Translations under genes and position numbers: made by a program
Assembly (NCBI RefSeq): GCF_016734905.1
Contig: NZ_JAERPO010000002.1
Coordinates: 701,524-765,523, forward strand
Direction: 5' to 3'
DNA from: Sphingopyxis jiangsuensis
GTDB taxonomy: Bacteria; Pseudomonadota; Alphaproteobacteria; Sphingomonadales; Sphingomonadaceae
DNA: 64,000 bases
Shown: positions 9,017-18,426 of the stretch, in pieces
How the letters are laid out: each line of letters opens with the position of its first letter
Position numbering within the stretch: position 1 is the stretch's first letter
The notes under the pieces: generated by a model
Told to the model about the DNA's origin: nothing
Seen by the model: only the letters and a program-made list of their open reading frames with translations
Database searches by the model: none

Positions 9017-10252
9017 ATGAGAAATCCATTGCGGCAATTGCTGCGATCAACCAGCGGGAATGTATTGGTGTTGGCAGGATTGTCGATGCCGTTGCTGATC
9101 GGATTTGCCGGCATGGCAACCGACACCATCCAATGGACCCTCGACAAGCGTCAGCTGCAACGCACGGCCGACTCAGCCGCGTTGGCGGGCGCATATTCTA
9201 TCGCGCAGAACAAGGACGCGAACGACTCCGCGCAAAAGAACATCGAGGCGAATAACCGGCTGGTGCTGGCCGCCGCTCCGATCATCGAAAATGCGCCGAC
9301 GAGCGGAAGCTACGCTGGCGACATGAATGCGGTCTATGTCGAATTGGCGACTCGAAAGCCGCTGCCGTTTTCCGGCATATTCATGAACGCGGCGCCGCTC
9401 ATCAAAGCGCGATCGACGGCAGCGATGATTGCCAACGGCAATTATTGCGTCATTTCGCTTGATACGTCGCTTGATGTCGGCGTTGAGGCGACGGGCAGTT
9501 CCTATGTCGATCTCAATTGCGGGATTTTCGCGAACTCGCGCTCGGGCAACGCTGTGTCTGCCGGTGGATCGACGCTCGTTGTGTCCGATGTTGTCGGGGC
9601 TGTTGGCGGATTGACGCCGAGCAATCGTTACGCGCCTGGAACCGCCTTTCTTCCCTATTCCGCCCCGCAGCCCGACCCGTTTGCCGATCTTCCCACCCCG
9701 GAACCTTCGGGATGCAAGAACAAGGTCAACGTCAATCCCAAACAATCGCTCACACTCGATCCCGGCTGCTACAGCGGCATGGACATCAAGGGGACGGTCC
9801 ATTTCAATCCGGGTGTCTATTATATCGATGGTGGGGTGTTGAGCTTCGGAGCCCAGGCCAACGCGACGGGGGTCGGCGTAACCTTCATCTTGACGAGCAC
9901 GTCGGCGGCGACCAATCCGAATTCGATTGCAACGCTCGATATCAACGGGACGTCCGAGCTCAATTTCAGCTCGCCGACGTCGGGTGATTATAAATCGGTT
10001 CTTTTTTATCAGGATCGACGCGCACCATCGGGAACGACCAAGATCAACGGCAACAACAAATCGTCGATTGAGGGAGGAATCTATTTCCCCAAGCATCTGA
10101 TCCAGTTCAACGGCAATTCGGGTTTCAAAACCGATTGCGTTCAGTTGATCGGTCTCAAGGTGAACTTCACGGGCAACAGCGCGATCAACAACGAGTGTCC
10201 ATCGAACGGGCCGTCGACATTCCGAGGCTCGGTCGTAAGGCTGGTTTCATGA
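9017..10252 (+). CDS. TadG-like pilus assembly protein
   Basis: 411 residues. The short cytoplasmic N-terminus and first helix (GNVLVLAGLSMPLLIGFAGMATDTIQW) followed by DKRQLQRTADSAALAGA form the TadE/TadG-type Flp-pilus N-terminal module. The large exported remainder is rich in Gly, Asn and Ser with repeated beta-strand-like segments (GVYYIDGGVLSFGAQ, SGFKTDCVQLIGL) and no obvious von Willebrand A domain. GGAG precedes the ATG at good spacing. The stop overlaps the next start (ATGA). GC is lower than in the neighbours (29 of 60 in the stretch 9421-9480). Confidence 0.78.
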   Translation: MRNPLRQLLRSTSGNVLVLAGLSMPLLIGFAGMATDTIQWTLDKRQLQRTADSAALAGAYSIAQNKDANDSAQKNIEANNRLVLAAAPIIENAPTSGSYAGDMNAVYVELATRKPLPFSGIFMNAAPLIKARSTAAMIANGNYCVISLDTSLDVGVEATGSSYVDLNCGIFANSRSGNAVSAGGSTLVVSDVVGAVGGLTPSNRYAPGTAFLPYSAPQPDPFADLPTPEPSGCKNKVNVNPKQSLTLDPGCYSGMDIKGTVHFNPGVYYIDGGVLSFGAQANATGVGVTFILTSTSAATNPNSIATLDINGTSELNFSSPTSGDYKSVLFYQDRRAPSGTTKINGNNKSSIEGGIYFPKHLIQFNGNSGFKTDCVQLIGLKVNFTGNSAINNECPSNGPSTFRGSVVRLVS

Positions 10253-10740
10253 CATTTTTGGCGGAAAATCCGGCTGCCCGTCTGCGCCGACTGGCGAATG
10301 ACACATCAGCGACGAGTATGATCGAACTCGCCTTGTTGTCGCCGATCGCCGCGATGCTTTTGATGGGGCTGGTCGACACTTCGTTCGGCTTTCAGAAAAA
10401 GCTGGAAACCGAACAGGTCGCGCAACGCGTTGTCGAGAAGGCAACGTCCTATGGCAATGCCGGTTCGGACTATTCAGGCCTTCCGCAGGAGGCTGCCGAG
10501 GCAGCCAATGTTCCGCAAAGCGCCGTGACGATGGATAAATGGCTGGCGTGCGACCGGGTGCGCCAGCAGAACTTTGACGGTACCTGCCCCGCAAACCAGG
10601 AGATATCGCGGCACATTTCGATCGCAATCGCGTCCTCCTATGCCCCGATGTTTCCCTATGGTCCGCTCGGACAAGCAGTTGGGGCGCAGGAAGATGGATC
10701 GATCCCCTTCACGGTCATGAGCGCGGTACGAATCCAATGA
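10249..10740 (+). CDS. TadE-like minor pseudopilin
   Basis: 163 residues with the TadE signature: a short basic N-terminus, then SATSMIELALLSPIAAMLLMGLVDTSFGFQKKLE. The conserved glutamate after the small-residue cleavage region is followed by a hydrophobic helix. The C-terminal half is periplasmic and has two cysteines. ATG 10249 overlaps the stop of the TadG-like gene. A longer in-frame reading from 10135 would lie inside the upstream gene and is unlikely. Probably a minor component of a Flp-type pilus. Confidence 0.8.
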   Translation: MTFLAENPAARLRRLANDTSATSMIELALLSPIAAMLLMGLVDTSFGFQKKLETEQVAQRVVEKATSYGNAGSDYSGLPQEAAEAANVPQSAVTMDKWLACDRVRQQNFDGTCPANQEISRHISIAIASSYAPMFPYGPLGQAVGAQEDGSIPFTVMSAVRIQ

Positions 10741-11135
10741 TCAAATTTCAGCGAAATCTTTTTCTTCGCACCGAGGGTTCGGCAGCTGTCGAAGCCGCGC
10801 TTGCGCTTCCCGTGCTATTCGCATTCATCGGGGTCATCTTCATGCTCGGGAACTTGCTATTGGCCCAGGCTAGCGTCGATCATGCCACGGGCGAGGCTGC
10901 GCGTTATTCGACCATTTACCCGACACCGAGCGCCGCGGACATCGAAGCCAAGGCACGCGCTGCGCTTTTCGACAGTAACAAGGATGCAGTTCGCGACGTC
11001 GATGTAACAATGGGCGTCGATGACGGCAGGAAATTTGCGGAAATCACGATAACCTATGACTATCCGGTCATCTCATGGTTCGTTGAAGGATCGGAACAGA
11101 CGCTAACGCATTCGCGCCGGGCCTATCTGCCGTAA
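10737..11135 (+). CDS. TadE-like minor pseudopilin
   Basis: 132 residues: LRTEGSAAVEAALALPVLFAFIGVIFMLGNLLLAQASVDHATGEAARY is a clear TadE-type N-terminal segment with the conserved glutamate and helix. A short periplasmic domain follows. The ATG overlaps the preceding stop (ATGA), so the three Tad genes form one translationally coupled unit. The secretin, ATPase and platform genes of a Tad system are not in this window. Confidence 0.82.
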   Translation: MIKFQRNLFLRTEGSAAVEAALALPVLFAFIGVIFMLGNLLLAQASVDHATGEAARYSTIYPTPSAADIEAKARAALFDSNKDAVRDVDVTMGVDDGRKFAEITITYDYPVISWFVEGSEQTLTHSRRAYLP

Positions 11136-11178
11136 CGATTTGGGCGTCTGAATTTTCGGTCGGCATCGATCGGCAATT

Positions 11179-11778
11179 TTAGGCGCGTCGCTTTGTCGCA
11201 TTTGTCGACCCGCTTCCTTGCGAGACCGCTTCGCGCCACTCGCCCAACGCCAAATCCCCAATCTCCCACCCCCCGATCCGCCACCTTACCAGCCGCAGCG
11301 TCGGATAGCCCACCGCGGCGGTCATCCGCCGCACCTGGCGGTTGCGGCCTTCGGTGATGGTGAGTTCGATCCATGCGTCGGGCACGCTCTTGCGGTATCG
11401 CACCGGCGGGTCGCGCTCCCACAGTTGGGGCGGGTCGATGCGGCGCACGGTCGCGGGGCGGGTCGGGCCGTCGTTCAGCGTGACGCCGCGGGCGAGCGCC
11501 GTCAGCGCGGCGGCGTCGGGCTCGCCCTCGACCTGCACCAGATAGGTTTTGGGCATCTTGTGCCTGGGCGACGATATCCGCGCCTGCAGCGCGCCGTCGT
11601 CGGTCAGGATCAACAGCCCCTCGCTGTCGCGGTCGAGCCGCCCGGCGGGATAGACGCCGGGCACGTCGATATAGTTGGACAGTGTCGCGCGCGCGACGCC
11701 GGTCCCTTCGGCGCTGCCGCGGTCGGTGAATTGCGACAGCACGCCATAGGGCTTGTTGAACAGGATCAGGCGGGGCAA
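11179..11778 (-). CDS. RsuA/RluE-family rRNA pseudouridine synthase
   Basis: Modifies uridine in 23S or 16S rRNA. Motifs: [13 protein letters not shown] at the N-terminus, the catalytic aspartate in [19 protein letters not shown], and [22 protein letters not shown]. The short form without an S4 domain resembles RluE. I start at TTG 11778 (about 199 residues), preceded by GAGG at suitable spacing. The frame can be read upstream to 11910, but that extension is the translation of an intergenic palindromic repeat (family A) and is not a real N-terminus. Confidence 0.85.
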   Translation of the reverse strand: MPRLILFNKPYGVLSQFTDRGSAEGTGVARATLSNYIDVPGVYPAGRLDRDSEGLLILTDDGALQARISSPRHKMPKTYLVQVEGEPDAAALTALARGVTLNDGPTRPATVRRIDPPQLWERDPPVRYRKSVPDAWIELTITEGRNRQVRRMTAAVGYPTLRLVRWRIGGWEIGDLALGEWREAVSQGSGSTNATKRRA

Positions 11779-11815
11779 CGGGGTGTCCTCGGCTACCGGG
11801 AAACGGACCTGTAAC

Positions 11816-11892
11816 CGTTCGTGTCGAGCGAAGTCGAGACACGCAGCGCGCGCGCATGCCTTCGCGTGTCTCGACTTTGCTCGACACGAACG
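11816..11892. repeat. Intergenic palindromic repeat, family A copy 1
   Basis: Left arm CGTTCGTGTCGAGCGAAGTC... (11816-11843) and right arm (11865-11892) are inverted copies with one mismatch in 28, around a 21-base GC-rich centre. Related copies lie at about 19736, 35312 and 50173. This is the most symmetrical copy. Confidence 0.85.
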
Positions 11893-11916
11893 GGAAATGG
11901 GATGGGCCAAAACAAA

Positions 11917-11941
11917 ACCGGCGGCCGATGGGGCCGCCGGT
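11917..11941 (-). terminator. Intrinsic terminator of typA
   Basis: Ten-base stem ACCGGCGGCC/GGCCGCCGGT with a 5-base loop, followed on the minus strand by a T-rich run (complement of 11909-11917). It lies just past the typA stop. Confidence 0.75.
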
Positions 11942-11948
11942 CGGTATC

Positions 11949-13781
11949 TTACGCCGCTTCCTTCTTGCGGCTCGCCTTCTTCCGCTCGTGCGGGTCGAGG
12001 ATCGCCTTGCGGATGCGAATATTCTTCGGCGTCACCTCGACCATCTCGTCGTCGTCGATATAGGCGATCGCCTGTTCGAGCGTCATGCGCTTGGGCGGGG
12101 TCAGGCGGATCGCGTCGTCCTTGCCCGTCGAACGGAAGTTCGTGAGCTGCTTCGACTTCATCGGGTTGACTTCCAGATCCTCGGGCTTCGCATTTTCGCC
12201 GATGATCATGCCTTCATAAAGCGCCTCGCCCGGCGAGACGAAGAGGATGCCGCGCTCTTCGAGGGGGCCGAGCGCATAGGCGACCGCCTCGCCCGCGCCG
12301 TTCGAGATGAGGACGCCGTTCTTGCGGCCCTCGATCACGCCCTTGTACGGGCCATATTTCTCGAACAGGCGGTTCATGATGCCGGTGCCGCGCGTGTCGG
12401 ACAGGAATTCGCCGTGATAGCCGATCAGGCCGCGCGACGGGCCGCTGAAGGTGATGCGCGTCTTGCCGCCGCCCGACGGGCGCATGTCGGTGAGGTCGGC
12501 CTTGCGGATCTGCATCTTCTCGACAACCGTGCCGCTATGCTCGTCGTCGACGTCGATGACGACGGTTTCATAGGGTTCGGTGCGCTGGCCGCTCTCGTCG
12601 GTCTGATAAAGGACGCGCGGGCGGCTGATCCCGAGTTCGAAGCCTTCGCGGCGCATCGTTTCGATGAGCACGCCGAGCTGGAGCTCGCCGCGGCCCGCAA
12701 CCTCGAAGCTGTCCTTGTCGGCGCTTTCGGTGATGCGGATTGCGACATTGGTTTCGGCTTCGCGGTACAGGCGGTCGCGGATCATGCGGCTCGTGACCTT
12801 GCTGCCCTCGCGGCCCGCCATCGGCGAATCGTTGACCGCAAAGCGCATCGACAGCGTCGGCGGGTCGATCGGCTGCGCGGCAATCGGTTCGCTGACGCTC
12901 GTGTCGGCGATCGTGTTCGCGACGGTCGCGTTGGTGAGGCCCGCGATCGCGACGATGTCGCCCGCCTTCGCCTCGTCGACCGGCACGCGGTCGAGCCCGC
13001 GGAAAGCGAGCAGCTTTGATGCGCGGCCGGTTTCGATCACCTTGCCGTCCATGTCGAGCGCGTGGATCGGCTGGTTGACCTTGACCGATCCCGACTGGAC
13101 GCGGCCGGTCAGAATACGGCCGATGAAATTGTCGCGGTCGAGCAGCGTCGCGAGGAAGGTGAAGGGCGCGTCTTCGTCGAGCCCCGGCGTGGGGACATGG
13201 CTGACGATCGTCTGGAACAGCGGCTCGAGCGTGCCTTCGCGCGCCTCCGGGTCGGGCGAGGCATAGCCGCCGCGGCCCGAGGCATAGAGGATCGGGAAGT
13301 CGAGCTGTTCGTCATTGGCTTCGAGCGTCAGGAACAGTTCGAACACCTCGTCGAGCACTTCGGCGGCGCGCGCGTCGCTGCGGTCGATCTTGTTGACGAC
13401 GACGATGGGCTTGAGGCCCAGCGCGAGCGCCTTGCCGGTGACGAACTTGGTCTGCGGCATCGGCCCTTCGGCGGCGTCGACGAGCAGGATGACGCCGTCC
13501 ACCATGCTCAGGATCCGCTCGACCTCGCCGCCGAAATCGGCGTGGCCCGGCGTGTCGACGATGTTGATGCGCGTGGCGTCGGCGCCCTCGCCCCATTCGA
13601 CCGAAGTGCATTTCGCAAGGATGGTGATCCCGCGCTCTTTCTCAAGGTCGTTCGAATCCATCGCCCGTTCCTCGACGCGCTGGTTGTCGCGGAAGGTGCC
13701 GGACTGGCGGAACAGCTGGTCGACGAGGGTGGTTTTGCCATGATCGACGTGGGCAATAATGGCGATATTGCGCAGAGACAT
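11949..13781 (-). CDS. typA: Translational GTPase TypA/BipA
   Basis: 610 residues, the normal length. G1 motif [10 protein letters not shown]3 [14 protein letters not shown] and G4 NKIDR are intact. EF-G-like domains follow, then the BipA-specific C-terminus ([30 protein letters not shown]). This ribosome-binding GTPase helps 50S assembly and growth under stress or cold. ATG 13781 is chosen because [17 protein letters not shown] is the usual family start; the 38 upstream in-frame codons are noncoding in character. Confidence 0.95.
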   Translation of the reverse strand: MSLRNIAIIAHVDHGKTTLVDQLFRQSGTFRDNQRVEERAMDSNDLEKERGITILAKCTSVEWGEGADATRINIVDTPGHADFGGEVERILSMVDGVILLVDAAEGPMPQTKFVTGKALALGLKPIVVVNKIDRSDARAAEVLDEVFELFLTLEANDEQLDFPILYASGRGGYASPDPEAREGTLEPLFQTIVSHVPTPGLDEDAPFTFLATLLDRDNFIGRILTGRVQSGSVKVNQPIHALDMDGKVIETGRASKLLAFRGLDRVPVDEAKAGDIVAIAGLTNATVANTIADTSVSEPIAAQPIDPPTLSMRFAVNDSPMAGREGSKVTSRMIRDRLYREAETNVAIRITESADKDSFEVAGRGELQLGVLIETMRREGFELGISRPRVLYQTDESGQRTEPYETVVIDVDDEHSGTVVEKMQIRKADLTDMRPSGGGKTRITFSGPSRGLIGYHGEFLSDTRGTGIMNRLFEKYGPYKGVIEGRKNGVLISNGAGEAVAYALGPLEERGILFVSPGEALYEGMIIGENAKPEDLEVNPMKSKQLTNFRSTGKDDAIRLTPPKRMTLEQAIAYIDDDEMVEVTPKNIRIRKAILDPHERKKASRKKEAA

Positions 13782-13951
13782 GCGGATTTGAGCCTTATGG
13801 GAGGAGGCGGCGCCCGGAGCGCCACGAAACGCCGCGCCCCTAACAGAAGCGCTGCTGCAGCGCAACAAGATTGCCGGTCGGCGCGCGACCCGCAAGCGAA
13901 GGGCGCGACCGCATCGAACGGCCGCGCCCCGCCTTTGCCTTGCCCGTCGGC

Positions 13952-15166
13952 TTACGACGTCGGCGGCGGCTTGGGTCCGCGCGGCTTCGCGGGCGGTGTC
14001 GAAGCACGCATGTCGTCAAGCACCCGTGCCGCGGCGTCGCGCCCGCCGAGGCCGAAGGCGATCGCCGTCGCTGCCGCGGTTCCGATCACCAGCGCGCCGA
14101 ACGCCATCTCGATGATGCTGTCGGCGATGCCCATATATTTGAGCCCCATCGCCGAGAAGAGCAGGATCGTCGCATAACGGACGAGCCGTGTCCCCAGGCT
14201 GTCGCCACCCGCGCCGCCGATCAGCGAGGCCAGGAAATTGGCAACGAGAAAGCCGACGGCAATGATCACCGCGCCAAAGACGACCGCGCCGCCGAGCCGC
14301 AGCACCTCGTCGACCACGGCGGTCAGCTCGGGGAAGGCGAGCAGCCGGGTTGCCGCAATCGCCGCGACGAGCAGGATCGACACAAGCACGACCTTGCCGA
14401 CGATCGACGACAGTTTGACCGTCGCGGGGAGCAGTCCGATGGCGCCCACCGACTGGTCGGCACCGAGTCCCGCGACCAGTTCCTCGACCATCGCCGCCGC
14501 CCAACGCGCGATGACATAGCCGATGCCGAGCACCGCAGACGCGCCGATGATCGCGGGCACCGCCGCCAGGATACGCGTCAGCATCGCGACGAGCGGGGCG
14601 CTGATCGCTTCGATATGCAGCGCCTGCAGTGCGCCGATCACGACCGGGATGATGATGAGCACATAGACGATCGTGCCGATGGTGCGGCTGATCGTCGCAT
14701 TCCCCGTCACCTGCTCGACGCCGCCGCGGTTGGCCCAACGGTCGAAATCGACGGTCGTCAGCAAGGTTTCGACCAGCTCCTTGGCGATCCGCGCGAGCAT
14801 ATGGCCGATGAACAGGATCAGCCCCGCGCCGACGATATTGGGAATGAAGCCCATGGCATTCGTCAGCATCGCTTCCATCGGCCCGGTAACCGAGCCGAGA
14901 TTGAGGATGTTGAGGATCGCGACAAGGCCGATCAGCCAGATCAACAGCGCGACGATGCGCCCCAGCGACAGGCCGAAACTTTCACCGGTCGCGGTTTCGC
15001 GGCGAAGCAGGGGGACCGTTTCGACAAGTTTCGCAAAGGCCCATTTCGCCGCCTTTGCCAATATCCATGTCGCCAACAGGACAAGCAGGGCAATAATTGC
15101 CATACGGCCATAGGCCATCGCCTGTCCGCCATCGATAATAAAATTACCGACATGAAAATCATCCAT
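13952..15166 (-). CDS. TM-helix repeat protein, mechanosensitive-channel-like
   Basis: 404 residues. Many hydrophobic segments alternate with amphipathic ones such as LGRIVALLIWLIGLVAILN, FIPNIVGAGLILFIGHMLA and VPAIIGASAVLGIGYVIARW. This is the conserved TM-helix repeat seen in small-conductance mechanosensitive channel relatives. It has no MscS beta domain, so channel function is inferred from family naming only. The tail is Pro/Lys-rich. The upstream gap is AT-rich and likely carries its promoter. Confidence 0.75.
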   Translation of the reverse strand: MDDFHVGNFIIDGGQAMAYGRMAIIALLVLLATWILAKAAKWAFAKLVETVPLLRRETATGESFGLSLGRIVALLIWLIGLVAILNILNLGSVTGPMEAMLTNAMGFIPNIVGAGLILFIGHMLARIAKELVETLLTTVDFDRWANRGGVEQVTGNATISRTIGTIVYVLIIIPVVIGALQALHIEAISAPLVAMLTRILAAVPAIIGASAVLGIGYVIARWAAAMVEELVAGLGADQSVGAIGLLPATVKLSSIVGKVVLVSILLVAAIAATRLLAFPELTAVVDEVLRLGGAVVFGAVIIAVGFLVANFLASLIGGAGGDSLGTRLVRYATILLFSAMGLKYMGIADSIIEMAFGALVIGTAAATAIAFGLGGRDAAARVLDDMRASTPPAKPRGPKPPPTS

Positions 15167-15346
15167 GATGAACTCTCCCCTCTTCTATTTTTGATAACCG
15201 TCGATCATTATTCGCCGCCGGCGAAGGACATCGCAATTTTTCAAGCAAAGACAACGATTGAGATCGGATTTTCCTATCACATCTGCATGAAATTTGCCAT
15301 CATTTATTATGGAATTGCTTGGCAGACGCTTGTCGCGGGCCATTGT

Positions 15347-15394
15347 CACAAATTTCGTATGTTTCAAAATTTATTGAAACATACGAAATTTGTG
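15347..15394. promoter_or_regulatory. Perfect 21-bp inverted repeat, probable GbsR-like operator
   Basis: The left arm (15347-15367, beginning CACAAATTTCGTATG) is repeated exactly in inverse at 15374-15394 around a 6-base AT loop. It ends 14 bases before the regulator ATG. Position and symmetry suggest the autoregulatory operator of the adjacent GbsR/MarR-type regulator, controlling the regulator and cydAB. Confidence 0.65.
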
Positions 15395-15408
15395 ATTAGG
15401 GGTGCGTC

Positions 15409-16047
15409 ATGGACCTGTCCCCCGCCCCCGACTCCCCGTCATCGCCGTGCCGGCTCTCCCCGCTCGCGCAGGCCTTCGTCCTGCATTTCGGCGAGATGGG
15501 GAGTCGCTGGGGGATCAACCGCACTGTCGGCCAGATCTATGCGATGCTCTTTCTCGCCGACGCGCCGCGCAATGCCGAGGAGATCAGCGAGGCGCTGTCG
15601 CTGTCGCGCGGCAGCGTGTCGATGGGGCTCAAGGAGCTTGCGAGCTGGAACCTCGTCCAGCTTCGCCACCTGCCCGGCGACCGGCGCGATTATTACGAGA
15701 CCCCGCGCGACGTCTGGGCGATCTTCCGCACGCTGGTCGAAGAGCGCAAGAAGCGCGAGATCGACCCGACGCTGACGACGCTGCGCTCGCTGATGATGGA
15801 ACGCGCGACCGACCCTGCCGACCGTTTCGCGCAAGCGCGCATGGCCGACATGCACGAACAGATCGAGCTGCTCACCGACTGGTATGCCGACATGCAGCGG
15901 CTCGAGACCGAGCGCCTGCTCCAGCTGCTCAGATTGGGCTCGCGCGTGGTAAAGGCGCTCGAGTTCAAGGACCGGATGCTCGGGCGCGGGACCGCGCCAA
16001 CGCCGATGGCGCGCGATGCCAAGGAGGCTGACGATGGACGGACTTGA
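15409..16047 (+). CDS. GbsR/MarR-family transcriptional regulator
   Basis: 212 residues. A winged helix-turn-helix lies in the first half: GEMGSRWGINRTVGQIYAMLFL, then the recognition region AEEISEALSLSRGSVSMGLKELASWNLVQ and wing PGDRRDYYE. This is the pattern of the GbsR group (COG1510). A helical C-terminal half probably dimerises. It overlaps cydA by 14 bases and is preceded by a perfect inverted repeat, so it most likely represses itself and the cytochrome bd operon. The inducing signal is unknown. Confidence 0.83.
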   Translation: MDLSPAPDSPSSPCRLSPLAQAFVLHFGEMGSRWGINRTVGQIYAMLFLADAPRNAEEISEALSLSRGSVSMGLKELASWNLVQLRHLPGDRRDYYETPRDVWAIFRTLVEERKKREIDPTLTTLRSLMMERATDPADRFAQARMADMHEQIELLTDWYADMQRLETERLLQLLRLGSRVVKALEFKDRMLGRGTAPTPMARDAKEADDGRT

Positions 16048-17422
16048 CCCGCTGACCCTCGCGCGCATCCAATTTGCCGCGAACATCAGCTTCCATATTC
16101 TTTTTCCGACAATCACCATCGCGCTCGGCTGGGCGCTGCTCGGTTTCAAGCTCGCCTATAACCGCACGCGCGATAGCGCCTGGATGGATGCCTATCGCCT
16201 GTGGGTGAAGGTGTTTGCGCTGAGCTTCGCGATGGGGGTCGTGTCGGGCATCACGATGAGCTTTCAGTTCGGCACCAATTGGCCGGGCTATATGGAAAAG
16301 GTCGGCAATGTCGCCGGGCCACTGCTCGCCTATGAGGTGCTCACCGCCTTTTTCCTCGAGGCGGTGTTCCTCGGCATCATGCTCTTCGGATTCAGCCGCG
16401 TCCCCGGCTGGCTCCACACGCTTGCGACCTTTCTCGTCGCCGCGGGAACAACGCTGTCGGCCTTCTGGATCATCGCGCTCAACAGCTGGATGCAGACGCC
16501 CGTGGGCTTTGAGATCCGCGACGGCGTCGTCCATGCGACCGATTGGTGGGCGATCGTCTTCAATCCCTCGATGCCCTATCGGCTAACGCATATGCTGCTC
16601 GCCTCGGCGCTGACCGTCGCCTTCCTCATCGCGGGGATGAGCGCCTGGCGCTGGCTGAAGGACGGCGGCGGCGAGGGCGTGCGGAGGTCGCTGAAGGCCG
16701 CCGTCTATGCCGCCGCACTGCTGATCCCGGTGCAGATATTCATCGGCGACCAGCACGGCCTCAACACGCTCGAGCATCAACCGCAAAAGGTCGCGGCGAT
16801 GGAGGCGAATTGGGAAACCGCGGCCGGTGTCCCGCTCATCCTGTTCGCCATCCCCGACGGCGAAGCGCGCACCAACCATCTGGAGGTCGCCATCCCATCG
16901 GGCGCCAGCCTGATCCTGACGCACCATGCCGGCGGCGTGGTGCCGGGCCTCAACGATTATCGGGGCAATCACCCGCCGGTCGGGCCGGTCTTCTGGGGTT
17001 TCCGCATCATGGTCGGGATCGGCGTGCTGATGCTCGCGACCGCGTGGTTTGCCGCCTGGACGATCCGGCGGCGCGGGGTCGAGGCGATGCCGCGCTGGCT
17101 CGCGCACGCGCTCGTCGCGATGACATTCTCCGGCTGGGTCGCGACGCTCGCGGGCTGGTATGTGACCGAAATCGGCCGCCAGCCGTGGCTCGTCACCGGC
17201 GTATTGCGCACGTCCGAAGCCGTCGGACCGGTGGGAAGCGCGATGGTCGCAAGCTCGCTGACCCTCTATCTCGCGGTCTATGCGGTGCTGCTCGCTGCCT
17301 ATGTTTTCGTGCTCTACCGGCTTGCAAGGCTCGGCAGCGCCGCGCCGCAGGGCAAGCCGATGTTCCCGATCCCCCGCGCCGCCGAAGGCCCCGCCGCGCA
17401 CCAATCGGAGGCGACATCATGA
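16034..17422 (+). CDS. cydA: Cytochrome bd (CIO-type) ubiquinol oxidase subunit I
   Basis: 462 residues, shorter than E. coli CydA because the Q-loop is short. GLNTLEHQPQKVAAMEANWE and FGIPD-like LFAIPDGEARTNHLEVAIP match the cyanide-insensitive CioA branch. The N-terminal RIQFAANISFHILFPTITIALGW contains the haem-ligand histidine. Multiple transmembrane helices. It accepts electrons from quinol and reduces oxygen at the inner membrane without pumping. AAGGAGG precedes ATG 16034. The start lies inside the end of the regulator gene, and the stop overlaps cydB (ATGA). Confidence 0.94.
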   Translation: MDGLDPLTLARIQFAANISFHILFPTITIALGWALLGFKLAYNRTRDSAWMDAYRLWVKVFALSFAMGVVSGITMSFQFGTNWPGYMEKVGNVAGPLLAYEVLTAFFLEAVFLGIMLFGFSRVPGWLHTLATFLVAAGTTLSAFWIIALNSWMQTPVGFEIRDGVVHATDWWAIVFNPSMPYRLTHMLLASALTVAFLIAGMSAWRWLKDGGGEGVRRSLKAAVYAAALLIPVQIFIGDQHGLNTLEHQPQKVAAMEANWETAAGVPLILFAIPDGEARTNHLEVAIPSGASLILTHHAGGVVPGLNDYRGNHPPVGPVFWGFRIMVGIGVLMLATAWFAAWTIRRRGVEAMPRWLAHALVAMTFSGWVATLAGWYVTEIGRQPWLVTGVLRTSEAVGPVGSAMVASSLTLYLAVYAVLLAAYVFVLYRLARLGSAAPQGKPMFPIPRAAEGPAAHQSEATS

Positions 17423-18426
17423 CCCCCTTTTTCGATGCCTGGTGGCTTCCGGTCATTTTCGCGGGGCTGATGGGCCTGTCGATCCTGCTCTATGTCATCC
17501 TCGACGGCTACGACCTGGGGGTCGGCATGCTCACGCGGCTCGAAAAGGGCGAGGCGCGCGACCTGATGGTCGCCTCGATCGGGCCGTTCTGGGATGCCAA
17601 TGAGACGTGGCTCGTACTCGGGATCGGCCTGCTTCTGGTTGCCTTTCCCGTCGCGCACGGACTCATCCTGACGCAGCTTTATCTGCCCGTCGCGCTGATG
17701 CTCGTCGCGCTGATCCTGCGCGGCGTATCGTTCGAATTTCGCGCCAAGGCGGCACCCGAGCACAAGCAGCGCTGGGACGACGCATTTTTCGTGGGCTCAC
17801 TCGTCACCGCGCTGTGCCAGGGATATATGCTCGGCGCCTATGTGCTGGGGTTCGACCAGAGCCTTGCCGCGGTGCTGTTCTGCCTGCTCGCCGCGCTCGG
17901 ACTTGTCGCCGGCTATCTCTTCGTCGGCGCGTGCTGGCTGATCTACAAGGTCGAGGGCGAATTGCAGAAGCGCGCGGTCCGCTGGGCCGAAGTCACGCTG
18001 TGGCTGACCGCGCTCGCAATGGCGATCATTTCCATCGCGACCCCGCTCCTGTCGACACGCATCTTCGACCGCTGGTTCCGCCTGCCCGAGATCATCGCGC
18101 TGCTGCCGATCCCGATTGCCGCCGCGACCTTGTTCATCGGGCTCGCGATCTTCCTGCGGCGGCCGCTGCGCGCGAACGACGAGCTGTCATGGGTGCCGCT
18201 CGCGACCGCGGGCGTCCTCTTCGCGCTGGGTTTCGTGGGCATCGCCTACAGCTTCTATCCCTATCTGATCGCCGACCGGCTCGACATCTGGCAGGCGGCG
18301 GCGAGCCCCGAATCGCTGACGATCATCCTGATCGGCGCGCTGTTCGTGCTGCCCGTCATCCTCGGCTACTCCTTCCTCGCGCACTGGATCTTCCGCGGCA
18401 AGGCGACGCACCTCAGCTACGATTGA
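17419..18426 (+). CDS. cydB: Cytochrome bd ubiquinol oxidase subunit II
   Basis: 335 residues. Starts WWLPVIFAGLMGLSILLYVILDGYDLGVGML, the canonical CydB N-terminus, with GPFWDANETWLVLG and RGVSFEFR further on. Eight or nine hydrophobic helices. It partners CydA. ATG overlaps the cydA stop and has GGAG upstream. No CydX-like small subunit or cydDC assembly genes follow. The end overlaps the convergent M15 peptidase gene by about 10 bases. Confidence 0.94.
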   Translation: MTPFFDAWWLPVIFAGLMGLSILLYVILDGYDLGVGMLTRLEKGEARDLMVASIGPFWDANETWLVLGIGLLLVAFPVAHGLILTQLYLPVALMLVALILRGVSFEFRAKAAPEHKQRWDDAFFVGSLVTALCQGYMLGAYVLGFDQSLAAVLFCLLAALGLVAGYLFVGACWLIYKVEGELQKRAVRWAEVTLWLTALAMAIISIATPLLSTRIFDRWFRLPEIIALLPIPIAAATLFIGLAIFLRRPLRANDELSWVPLATAGVLFALGFVGIAYSFYPYLIADRLDIWQAAASPESLTIILIGALFVLPVILGYSFLAHWIFRGKATHLSYD

